A stretch of DNA of 64,000 nucleotides from Halomonas huangheensis (GTDB taxonomy: Bacteria; Pseudomonadota; Gammaproteobacteria; Pseudomonadales; Halomonadaceae), in contig NZ_CP013106.1 in assembly GCF_001431725.1 (NCBI RefSeq), forward strand, positions 3,224,001-3,288,000, read 5' to 3'. The notes under the pieces are model-generated. The model searched no databases. It had not been told where the DNA came from and was given only the letters and a program-made list of their open reading frames with translations. Positions 9,529 through 17,295 of the stretch are shown here, piece by piece. Both the position numbers and the translations under genes were made by a program. Within the stretch, counting starts at the first letter, position 1, and each line of letters begins with the position of its first letter.

Positions 9529-10176
9529 ATGCCGACAACGTCTCTTGCCGCCACTACAGCGACCTCCAGCTCTGCCGACACACGCGAGCTCAATCGCCGC
9601 ATGAGCCACTTCGAAGGACAATCGAAGGTCTGGCTGTTCGGTTATGGTTCGCTGATCTGGAAGGCTGACTTTGCCTGGCATCAACGTCGCCCAGCGGTGA
9701 TTCATGATCTATCGCGACGCTTCTGGCAAGGCTCCCACGACCATCGAGGCACCCTCGAGGCCCCAGGTCGTGTGGCCACCCTCGTCGATGAGCCCGGGGC
9801 AGAATGTCTCGGCATGGCCTACCTGATCGATCGCGAGATCCTGGCTCCTCTCGATCTGCGTGAGAAGAATGGCTATCTCCGGCGTGTCACCACCATGCAT
9901 TTCGTCGACAAGGCAGCGAAGGCCGACAATGCCACCGACAGAGCCGAGGGGCTGGTGTATATCGCCACCCAGGAGAACACCGCCTGGCTCGGTGAGGCTC
10001 CCCTGACCGGGATGGTCGAACAGATCAGTCAGGCACATGGCCCGAGCGGTGCCAATGCCGAATACCTGCACAACCTCGCCGATGCTCTACGTGAACTGGG
10101 CGGTCATGACGAACACGTATTCACGCTTGCCGATACCCTGCGCGAGCGAATGCCGGGCTCGAATCCGCAGCGCTGA
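9529..10176 (+). CDS. Gamma-glutamylcyclotransferase (ChaC-like)
   Basis: This 215-residue protein has the substrate-binding loop WLFGYGSLIWKADF characteristic of ChaC-type gamma-glutamylcyclotransferases and a DLREKNGY segment that supplies the catalytic glutamate. Members release 5-oxoproline from glutathione (giving Cys-Gly) in the cytosol. The first 25 or so residues are low-complexity Ser/Thr/Ala-rich. AGGAA precedes the ATG at 9529, whereas the in-frame ATG at 9601 has no ribosome site, so I keep the longer form. It is followed after 81 bp by threonine ammonia-lyase; co-transcription is possible but unproven. Confidence 0.88.
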   Translation: MPTTSLAATTATSSSADTRELNRRMSHFEGQSKVWLFGYGSLIWKADFAWHQRRPAVIHDLSRRFWQGSHDHRGTLEAPGRVATLVDEPGAECLGMAYLIDREILAPLDLREKNGYLRRVTTMHFVDKAAKADNATDRAEGLVYIATQENTAWLGEAPLTGMVEQISQAHGPSGANAEYLHNLADALRELGGHDEHVFTLADTLRERMPGSNPQR

Positions 10177-10257
10177 CCCGCTGTACCCAGCCGCCAATAC
10201 GGTTCACTACGCCACTACCCTGGCCTATCCCGCTATCATGCCTACTGGAGATCCCGG

Positions 10258-11508
10258 ATGAGCATTACTCTTGACGATGTGCAGCGTGCCGCCTCGGCTA
10301 CCACTGGCCAACTGGTGCGCACGCCCTGCCTGCACTCCGCGACGCTATCGCGCCTGACCGGCTGCCAGATCTACATCAAGTTCGAGAACCATCAATTCAC
10401 CGCTGCTTTCAAGGAACGCGGCGCGCTCAACCATCTGCTGATGCTGAATGAAGCACAACGACAACGTGGCGTAATCGCAATGTCCGCCGGCAACCATGCC
10501 CAGGCGGTGGCTTACCATGCCGCTCGTCTGGGAATTCAGGCAACCATTGTCATGCCTCGCCACACCCCCAACCTCAAGGTTCGCAATACCCGTGCACTGG
10601 GCGCGGACGTGCATCTGGTAGGCGAAGGAGTCGATGACGCTGGCGCTCATGCTCGGCAACTGGCGAGCGAGCATGGCATGGTCTTCGTGCATCCCTACGA
10701 TGACCCATACATCATCGCTGGCCAGGGCACCATGGCGCTGGAGATTCTCGAGGACGCCCCCCAGCTGGATGTGCTGGTTGTTCCCATTGGCGGCGGCGGA
10801 CTGATCGCCGGTAATGCCATAGCCGCCGCTGGACTCAAGCCCGGTATCGAGATACTTGGTGTCCAGACAGCGCGCTTTCCGGCCATGAAGCAAGTGCTGG
10901 CTGGCGAGACAGTGCACTGCGGTCACGCCTCCATCGCAGAAGGTATCGCCGTCAAGCAACCAGGTGAGTTGACTCGACGACTGGTAGCAGAACACGTCAA
11001 CGAGATTCTGCTGGTCGATGAAGCCGATATCGAGCGTGCCATTCTCATGCTGCTGGAAATCGAGAAAACTGTGGCCGAGGGCGCTGGTGCTGCCGGTCTG
11101 GCAGCAGTACTCAGCGAGCCAGAGCGCTTCCGTGGGCGCAATGTCGGCCTGGTGCTGAGTGGCGGCAATATCGATATGCAGGCGCTGTCATCGGTCATTC
11201 AGCGCGGTCTGGTGCGCTCGGGACGCGTGGTGCGAGTACGGGTCGCAATTCCCGATGTCCCCGGTGCCCTATCGGAACTGACATCATTGCTGGCACGCGA
11301 ACGTGCCAACGTTATTCACATCGCTCACCAGCGTACCTTTACCGACCTGTCACTGCGCGCTACGGAAGTAGAGGCCACTCTAGAGACACTGGGTAGCGAA
11401 CATACCCGGGAAGTGATCGAGGCACTACGTGGCGAAGGTTACGATCCCGTCATGCCCGCCAATGAAGTACATCCCGATGAGCGCAGGGCCAGCGGTGAGT
11501 CACACTGA
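10258..11508 (+). CDS. ilvA: Threonine ammonia-lyase (threonine dehydratase) with C-terminal ACT-like domain
   Basis: This is a 416-residue fold-type II PLP enzyme. The PLP lysine is K52 in FKERGA; the substrate loop SAGNHAQA follows, and the phosphate-binding glycine run GGGGLIAG lies near 180. After about residue 325 comes an ACT-like domain (RVRVAIPDVPGALSELTSLL). Single-ACT enzymes of about 400 residues convert threonine to 2-oxobutanoate and ammonia; they are annotated ilvA or tdcB, and the two cannot be separated here. Biosynthetic E. coli IlvA is longer (about 514 residues). GGAG lies seven bases ahead of the ATG. The gene converges on the sensor-kinase gene. Confidence 0.88.
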   Translation: MSITLDDVQRAASATTGQLVRTPCLHSATLSRLTGCQIYIKFENHQFTAAFKERGALNHLLMLNEAQRQRGVIAMSAGNHAQAVAYHAARLGIQATIVMPRHTPNLKVRNTRALGADVHLVGEGVDDAGAHARQLASEHGMVFVHPYDDPYIIAGQGTMALEILEDAPQLDVLVVPIGGGGLIAGNAIAAAGLKPGIEILGVQTARFPAMKQVLAGETVHCGHASIAEGIAVKQPGELTRRLVAEHVNEILLVDEADIERAILMLLEIEKTVAEGAGAAGLAAVLSEPERFRGRNVGLVLSGGNIDMQALSSVIQRGLVRSGRVVRVRVAIPDVPGALSELTSLLARERANVIHIAHQRTFTDLSLRATEVEATLETLGSEHTREVIEALRGEGYDPVMPANEVHPDERRASGESH

Positions 11509-11532
11509 GCAACAACGACAACGAATGATATC

Positions 11533-11550
11533 GGGAGGCTTCAGCCTCCC
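11533..11550. terminator. Hairpin between convergent ilvA and sensor kinase
   Basis: Arms gggaggct and agcctccc pair around a 2-base gap, overlapping the kinase stop codon. No clear T-run follows, so it is only a possible bidirectional terminator. Confidence 0.4.
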
Positions 11551-13796
11551 AGTATTCCTGCATCACGCAGGGCCTTGCCGGATGCTGGCCCCAATACCTC
11601 CAGTCTGACCAGTAAAGCCTCCAACGCATCCCTAGTGTTGCCCTGTGCTGCCGCGCCCTCCAGTTCTGCCGCGACGCTTTCGATAGCCCGGAAGCCGAGT
11701 GAGGACGAGACACCACGTAATTCATGAGCCTCGGCTTCCACTCCAGCCGTATCATCGCTCAACAGCGCGACACGTAGCCGCGACAGGCGCTCGGGAAAAC
11801 GCTGCAGATACGTGGTCATCAAACGCTGGACACCATCGGGCGACATCACCTCGCGGAGTTCACACAATGTGTCCTCAACCAGCAGTTCAGTGTCCACCTC
11901 TGGTTGGGGTATTGCTGCCAGCAACGGAGCACTGACGGGTTTGTTCGAACCGGCTGAAAACTGGTACACGTTCCCCCTGGATGACTCCAGCGCGGCACGT
12001 GCCGGATATCGCGCCAGCACATCGCTCAGCTCTGCACGCGAAAACGGCTTGCCAATCACCTCATCCATGCCTGCCTCCAGGCAGGCACGGCGATGCTCTG
12101 GCATGACATTGGCAGTCAGAGCCACCACCGGAAGAGCATGCCATCGCGGATCCTCAATATTGGCTTGTGCTTCACACTGGCGCCAGCGACGCGTGGTTTC
12201 CAGACCGTCCATGACCGGCATCTGCATATCCATCAACACCAGATCGAAGTGCCGCTCACCCAGTGCCTGCAGTGCCTGACCACCATTGGCCACCAGCTCA
12301 CAGCTCTGCCCCAGACGCACCAGCATGGCGGCGATCAACTCACGGTTGAGTTCGTTATCCTCGACGACCAATACATGGTGGGGCCCGGGATTGATATGCT
12401 CTCCTTCCCCTACATCAGAGCCCGCGCTCGATGGCTGGCTGGGTAGTTCGATATCGAACCAGAACCGACTACCACTGCCTGGCTGACTATCGACCTGCAA
12501 TTGCCCGCCCATCGCCTTGACCAGGCGCGCACAGATAGCCAACCCCAACCCCGACCCTCCATGACGACGGGCCAGAGTTGTATCAGACTGGGCAAAGGGT
12601 TCGAAAATCGCTGTGGTATCTTCTGGCTCGATGCCGCAACCTGTATCGACAACCACGAACGACACCCGATCTCCGGAAAGGCGTGCCACTCGTAACATCA
12701 CGACACCGTGATCAGTAAACTTGAAGGCATTGTCCAGCAGATTCAGCAACACCTGACGCAGGCGATACAGATCACCCACAACGCTATCCGGCAAGTCCGG
12801 TGCGGCCCGCATCAGGAACTGAACATTGCTCTGGCCGTGTGCGCGATAAGCCGTCGCTAGATGCTCCAGCATGCCTGCAAAGTCGAAAGTCCCTTGATGA
12901 ATCTCCAGGTGACCGGACTCGATGCGGGTATAATCGAGAATATCGTTGATCACTGCCCGCAGGCCGATAGCGCTTTCCTTGAGCCCCTTGAGTTGCCGCC
13001 GACCTTCCTCGGTCAATTCCTCGTCACACAACAGGTCAGCCATTCCCAGCACGCCACTCAATGGAGTGCGGATTTCATGGCTCATGATCGCCATGAAATT
13101 CGACTTGGCCTCGCTCGCCGACTCTGCGCGCTCGAAGGCTTCGCGCAGCGTCTCGGACTGAGACTCCAGCAGACGCCTCTTGCTGTCTCGCGCCCGGCTC
13201 TCCCGTATCAGTGATTGGATCAACCAGACACCGGTGGCAAGGATCAACAACATCGACACCAACGCGACGCCGTACAATCGCGTCAACCAACCAATATCAC
13301 GTGAGCGTGTCTCCGCAGATATTCGCCCATGCACCAGCATCAACTGTCGACTGTGCTCCTGAAGCACCTTGAGGGTGTCGCCAATCTTTCGACGCATCTC
13401 GGGATCATAGCTCGCCGTCCCGCTGGCCAGCGCGGAGAACATAGTGTCGAGACTCGTCATGCTGGCCTCGATACGTCCCACCCTGGTTGCCGTCTCGGAG
13501 AAATCCTGCAGAAATGCAGCAGCCTGGCCTTCCTGAAGCCCCCTTAACCGACCGTATAAAAGCTCGAAATCCAGCAACGTATCGTCAAGGTTGTCCTCAC
13601 CACGTTCCCAGATCGACATACGGAGATCTCGTATCGAGCGATCGAACTGGTATAGCGTCCAGGTCACGGTATCGATACTGCGGTGAGAAAGGGAGCGGTG
13701 GCGATCATAGATCAGGCCGCCAGCAACCATCAGAGCCAACATGAACAGCACAGCGGCAACGGTTGCCACTACGGGGATTCTCGTTCTCGGAACCAT
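11541..13796 (-). CDS. Hybrid sensor histidine kinase (TM-HisKA-HATPase-REC-Hpt)
   Basis: This is a 751-residue membrane kinase. A first helix (about 9-31) and a second (about 175-199) bracket a periplasmic region of about 145 residues rich in charged helices. There follow the H-box MSHEIRTPLSGV (His about 238), the N-box LLNLLDNAFKF, G1 DTGCGI and G2 GGSGLGLAI. The receiver has the phospho-acceptor in LVLMDMQMPVMDG (about 518), and the Hpt domain has the phosphotransfer His in AHELRG (about 689). It is thus a complete phosphorelay in one chain and needs a separate output regulator, which is not encoded next to it. The start at 13796 has AGGA five bases upstream. It lies 14 bp after a periplasmic molybdopterin-fold protein, its probable partner. 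Confidence 0.92.
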   Translation of the reverse strand: MVPRTRIPVVATVAAVLFMLALMVAGGLIYDRHRSLSHRSIDTVTWTLYQFDRSIRDLRMSIWERGEDNLDDTLLDFELLYGRLRGLQEGQAAAFLQDFSETATRVGRIEASMTSLDTMFSALASGTASYDPEMRRKIGDTLKVLQEHSRQLMLVHGRISAETRSRDIGWLTRLYGVALVSMLLILATGVWLIQSLIRESRARDSKRRLLESQSETLREAFERAESASEAKSNFMAIMSHEIRTPLSGVLGMADLLCDEELTEEGRRQLKGLKESAIGLRAVINDILDYTRIESGHLEIHQGTFDFAGMLEHLATAYRAHGQSNVQFLMRAAPDLPDSVVGDLYRLRQVLLNLLDNAFKFTDHGVVMLRVARLSGDRVSFVVVDTGCGIEPEDTTAIFEPFAQSDTTLARRHGGSGLGLAICARLVKAMGGQLQVDSQPGSGSRFWFDIELPSQPSSAGSDVGEGEHINPGPHHVLVVEDNELNRELIAAMLVRLGQSCELVANGGQALQALGERHFDLVLMDMQMPVMDGLETTRRWRQCEAQANIEDPRWHALPVVALTANVMPEHRRACLEAGMDEVIGKPFSRAELSDVLARYPARAALESSRGNVYQFSAGSNKPVSAPLLAAIPQPEVDTELLVEDTLCELREVMSPDGVQRLMTTYLQRFPERLSRLRVALLSDDTAGVEAEAHELRGVSSSLGFRAIESVAAELEGAAAQGNTRDALEALLVRLEVLGPASGKALRDAGILGG

Positions 13797-13810
13797 GGGC
13801 ATCCTGGTGA

Positions 13811-14314
13811 CTAACGCACTTCGATTCGAGCAACGTGCCAGACCGAGCGACTGAAGTAGATATTGGTATTGAGTTCAGGCCGTTCATCAAAAGGATAAAT
13901 GACCTGTAGCGGCCCCCTGTCCCGCACACGTATTGGAGTTCCGTCTCGGGTCAGAGCAAGAATCACATCATAGTCATGCGCATCGGAGAACGGAATGTCG
14001 GAAGCATAGGCGCGGATAGCCTGCACGTTCATGGTCTCTCCGTGAGCACTCACCGCCTGCAGGATGTCGCGCAACAACGGGCCCTCGAAGCGTGACTGGC
14101 CGTCGATCCAGGGGTGGCCAGTGGTCACGACATGCTGGGGTAACGCTTCGAGCATGTCGCGATCAAAATGGGCCTCACCATCCACATTGGTCGCATCGAT
14201 AGACCCAGCGACTTCGAGAATAACGGCACCGGTCGGAGCCTGCAGCGCCAAAGATGGCACGCTGATCAGCAGTAACACTGCCCCCAGCAGAATCCGCCCA
14301 TATCGCCAACCCAT
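13811..14314 (-). CDS. Periplasmic molybdopterin-dependent oxidoreductase-like protein, probable kinase partner
   Basis: This 167-residue protein has an N-terminal signal peptide (GRILLGAVLLLISVPSLALQ). The body looks like the molybdopterin-binding fold of the sulfite-oxidase/YedY group in a short form: VAGSIDATNVDG, FEGPLLRDIL, AYASDIPFSDAHDYDVILAL and PLQVIYPFDE. I see no conserved cysteine in the mature part that could ligate molybdenum (the C-terminal half has none), so it is probably a ligand-binding rather than a redox version. AAAGGAG eight bases before the ATG at 14314 decides the start; a longer reading from 14416 is unlikely. The 14-bp gap to the hybrid kinase points to an operon in which this protein acts as, or presents, the periplasmic signal. 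Confidence 0.75.
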   Translation of the reverse strand: MGWRYGRILLGAVLLLISVPSLALQAPTGAVILEVAGSIDATNVDGEAHFDRDMLEALPQHVVTTGHPWIDGQSRFEGPLLRDILQAVSAHGETMNVQAIRAYASDIPFSDAHDYDVILALTRDGTPIRVRDRGPLQVIYPFDERPELNTNIYFSRSVWHVARIEVR

Positions 14315-14412
14315 GAGTCTTCTCCTTTCCGGTCTGATATTTTCCGAGGGGCACGAAACGAACGACATGCTAATGTGATGGTGCGCGTGTGAAAAGTCTG
14401 ACACTCGAAAGC

Positions 14413-14560
14413 TCATCGGTGATCACCTGCTTTCAGGATCATCCCCAAACGCAACATCATGGCGGACACCAGTTCACGGTTGAGTGATTGTCTTCGGCGA
14501 TCAGCACATGCTGCGGGTCGGGAAATACCAGTTCATCACCATGTAGAGGAGACGGCACTC
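14413..14560 (-). pseudogene. Frameshifted relic of a kinase receiver domain
   Basis: Read on the minus strand, one frame gives GDELVFPDPQHVLIAEDN and, after the loss of about one base, the next frame gives LNRELVSAMMLRLG. Together these match the linker and start of the receiver domain of the neighbouring kinase (GPHHVLVVEDNELNREL... AAMLVRLG). The rest of the receiver and the kinase core are absent, and a stop codon follows at 14413. It looks like the remnant of a second hybrid kinase, most of which has been deleted, upstream of the molybdopterin-fold gene. Confidence 0.75.
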
Positions 14561-14771
14561 CCGCAACACATGTGGCCATACAAGCCTCAATACCCTTGTT
14601 TACACACTTTATATAACTCAGTCACAGTATGACTGGAATCAAAGATACTGCATGAAGCATGGGCGTAGACCCGACCCCACCGTGTCTTCAGGTTCGCCGC
14701 CGCTTGCTGGCCGGAATGCATAGCGCCGTACCATATTCGTGCATCTGCAATCGCTGCTTGATAGGGAATTC

Positions 14772-15115
14772 ATGTATTCAATAATGATGGTTGTCGGCAC
14801 CCTCCCCGAGATGATCAAAATGGCCCCCATGGCCCATGAGTTCAAGGATTCTCCCGCCGCCACCCGACCTTTATCCGTCACAGGCCAGCACCGCGAAGGC
14901 TGCACCAGGCACTCGACCAGTTTGATCCCAGCCCAGACAGCGATCTGTAGCGGATTGTCGATGCCGTCTCGCGATTGCTCGACAACCCGGCGCAGCATGA
15001 GTCGATGGCGAACACGGCCCATCCCTACGGAGATGGCAGCGCGGCGCAAACCATTGCCGCGTATCTACAGCACAGACCGGACCACCAGCGGGAGGCAACG
15101 GAGGGCCCCGAATGA
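14772..15115 (+). pseudogene. wecB: wecB remnant (UDP-N-acetylglucosamine 2-epimerase), frameshifted and internally deleted
   Basis: An ATG with AGGGAA upstream opens a WecB-like N-terminus (VVGTLPEMIKMAPMAHEF then VTGQHRE). The frame then shifts: LHQALDQFDPSPDSDL, which matches the next WecB segment, continues in another frame and hits a stop. Directly after it, in that same frame, comes the WecB C-terminus (RLLDNPAQHESMA, HPYGDGSAAQTIAAYL). Some three quarters of the normal 370-residue or so gene is therefore missing. The stop TGA still overlaps the nfrB ATG as ATGA, which shows the original operon junction. WecB makes UDP-ManNAc, the proposed precursor for the Nfr glycan. Confidence 0.85.
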
Positions 15116-17295
15116 GTGACCTGACGTTCATGCTGGTTGATGCCTTCATCTATGTGCTGTACGGCCTGAAGTGGCTGGCGTTGGTACTGGCCCTGTTGAT
15201 GCTGATGTGCGGCCTCGATGACCTGTTTCTCGATGTCTACTACTGGACACGGCGCTTCTGGCGCAGCCGAACGGTGTACCAACAGCACTCGCATGCCAAT
15301 GAGGAGCGCCTGTTCGAGCAACCGGAAAAGCCGCTGGCGGTCATGGTGCCGGCCTGGCAGGAAGTCGGCGTGGTTGGCTCCATGGCCCAGCTCATGGCCA
15401 ACACCATGGATTATGAGAACTATCAGATCTTCGTCGGCACTTACCCCAATGACCCGGAAACTCAGGCTGAGGTCGATGTCGTTGCTCGGACCTTTCACAA
15501 CGTACACAAGGTGGTCACGGCGCGCCCAGGTCCTACCAGCAAGGCCGACTGCCTCAACAACATCGTCCAGGCCATCGCCGACTTCGAGGAAGCAGCAGGG
15601 ATCGAGTTCGCCGGCTGTATTCTGCATGACGCCGAAGATGTCATCTCGCCGATGGAACTGCGCATGTTCAACTACATGCTGCCTGACAAGGACCTGATTC
15701 AGGTCCCGGTATACCCCTTCCGTCCCCGCTGGTATCAACTCTCCAGCGGCCACTACATCGATGAATTTTCCGAGTACCACGGTAAGGATGTCGTCACCCG
15801 CGAGGCCATCACCGGTCAGGTCCCCAGTGCCGGTGTCGGCACCTGTTTCAGCCGTCGGGCCCTGACCCTGCTGCGCGAGTTGAATGACGGTGTCACCTTC
15901 GATATCTGGAGCCTGACCGAGGATTACGATATCGGCTTCCGCCTGCATGAAAGCGGACTGACCTGTGCCTTTGTCCGCTACAGCGTCGATGATGACAACC
16001 TGTCGCCGCACCGCGAGCACCGCAAGGGGCAGCGTTATCATGACAGCCGCGTCATCTGCGTACGCGAGCACTTCCCGACCGACTTCAAGGCCGTCATACG
16101 CCAGAAATCCCGCTGGATCACCGGTATCGTCTTTCAGGGCTACCAGCACCTCGGTTGGAGCAACAACTGGCGACTGAACTACTTCCTGTGGCGCGACCGG
16201 CGAGGGGTGGTTGCCTACCCTGTGGCCTTGATCGCCTCCTGCCTGCTGATCGTTCTGGTCAGCCTGTGGCTGGCCGCGATACTGCTGCCCGATGCCTGGC
16301 GCTTCCCCGACATCCTCAGTGGCGGGCTACTGTCCACACTATTGATGATCAATGGTGTGCTGCTGATCAACCGAGCCTTTCAGCGCTTCTATTTCGTCAA
16401 GATCTACTACGGCTGGCGCCAGGGAATCCTGTCGTTCCCCCGCATGTTGTGGAGCAATATCATCAATTTTCTCGCCAACGTGCGGGCATGGCGCCTGTTC
16501 ATGCAGCGCGCCCGCCACCAGACCTTTGCCTGGGACAAGACCACGCATGAGTTCCCGCATGTCGAGTTGCCGGTCGAGGTGCCGTTGGAGGATTTTCTGC
16601 TCGAGGATGGCGTGATCACCCAGCAGCAGTTGACCACTTTCAAGGCACAATCGATTCTGCGCGAGGAAGGCCGAGAAATGCTTGTCCAGCAGTTGATCAC
16701 TGGTCGCCAGCAGGTCGCAGCGCTGGCCCGCAAGCATGACATGCAATGGCGCTCGATCAATCCGCTGGCTCTGGCGGAAGACCTCGTGGCAAGGGTGCCC
16801 ACGGCGACGGCGATGCGCTATGCCATCCTGCCGATCGGCGAACAGGGCGATATTCTACAACTGGCCACGGAAGCCCCGCTGACGCCAGTGGCAATTGGTG
16901 CGATCTGTCGCCGTCTCAAGTGTCGGGTCGAGGTTTATCTGGTGCCGATCGGTCGCGTTACGCTTGGTCTACGCCACTGGCACCTGAACCGTCTCCCCGA
17001 CCAGCAGGAACGCCGCATCACCAGCTGGCAACCCGAAGACGATAACGGTGAAGCCCACCTCGATGCCTACTGCTGCCACCAGGTACTGTTGGGTCAAGTG
17101 CTGGTCGAACGTGGCTGGCTGTCCAATACCTTGTTCATTCAAGCGATGATCGACTTCGACCCACAGCAGCAGCGTCTCGGTGACTTCCTGCTTCAGCGCG
17201 GCATGATCGATGCCAGCGTCCTCGACCAGGCGCTCGAGGTTCTCGCCGGGGAAGAGCGACTGGCCCGCCAGTTGTTGGAGGAGCAAGTCGTATGA
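15112..17295 (+). CDS. nfrB: NfrB-type inner-membrane glycosyltransferase with C-terminal MshEN region
   Basis: This 727-residue protein starts with a transmembrane segment, then a GT2-type catalytic domain (ILHDAEDVI near 173, TEDYDIGFR near 268 and RQKSRWI near 330, a QxxRW-type motif), then a cluster of helices (about 365-440). The C-terminal third matches the T2SSE-N/MshEN fold; near the end RLGDFLLQRGMI followed by LDQAL fits the MshEN cyclic-di-GMP motif pattern. In E. coli NfrB makes a ManNAc-containing glycan used by phage N4 and is activated by cyclic di-GMP. Its ATG overlaps the stop of the wecB relic by ATGA, and its own stop overlaps nfrA the same way, so translation is probably coupled. 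Confidence 0.9.
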   Translation: MSDLTFMLVDAFIYVLYGLKWLALVLALLMLMCGLDDLFLDVYYWTRRFWRSRTVYQQHSHANEERLFEQPEKPLAVMVPAWQEVGVVGSMAQLMANTMDYENYQIFVGTYPNDPETQAEVDVVARTFHNVHKVVTARPGPTSKADCLNNIVQAIADFEEAAGIEFAGCILHDAEDVISPMELRMFNYMLPDKDLIQVPVYPFRPRWYQLSSGHYIDEFSEYHGKDVVTREAITGQVPSAGVGTCFSRRALTLLRELNDGVTFDIWSLTEDYDIGFRLHESGLTCAFVRYSVDDDNLSPHREHRKGQRYHDSRVICVREHFPTDFKAVIRQKSRWITGIVFQGYQHLGWSNNWRLNYFLWRDRRGVVAYPVALIASCLLIVLVSLWLAAILLPDAWRFPDILSGGLLSTLLMINGVLLINRAFQRFYFVKIYYGWRQGILSFPRMLWSNIINFLANVRAWRLFMQRARHQTFAWDKTTHEFPHVELPVEVPLEDFLLEDGVITQQQLTTFKAQSILREEGREMLVQQLITGRQQVAALARKHDMQWRSINPLALAEDLVARVPTATAMRYAILPIGEQGDILQLATEAPLTPVAIGAICRRLKCRVEVYLVPIGRVTLGLRHWHLNRLPDQQERRITSWQPEDDNGEAHLDAYCCHQVLLGQVLVERGWLSNTLFIQAMIDFDPQQQRLGDFLLQRGMIDASVLDQALEVLAGEERLARQLLEEQVV

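Noticed and set aside
14639..15049. Minus-strand open frame of 136 codons upstream of nfrB
   Set aside because: It lies opposite the wecB remnant, whose two ends are clearly recognisable on the plus strand.
15025..16149. Minus-strand open frame of 374 codons opposite nfrB
   Set aside because: It is fully covered by the well-supported nfrB coding frame and shows no family features.
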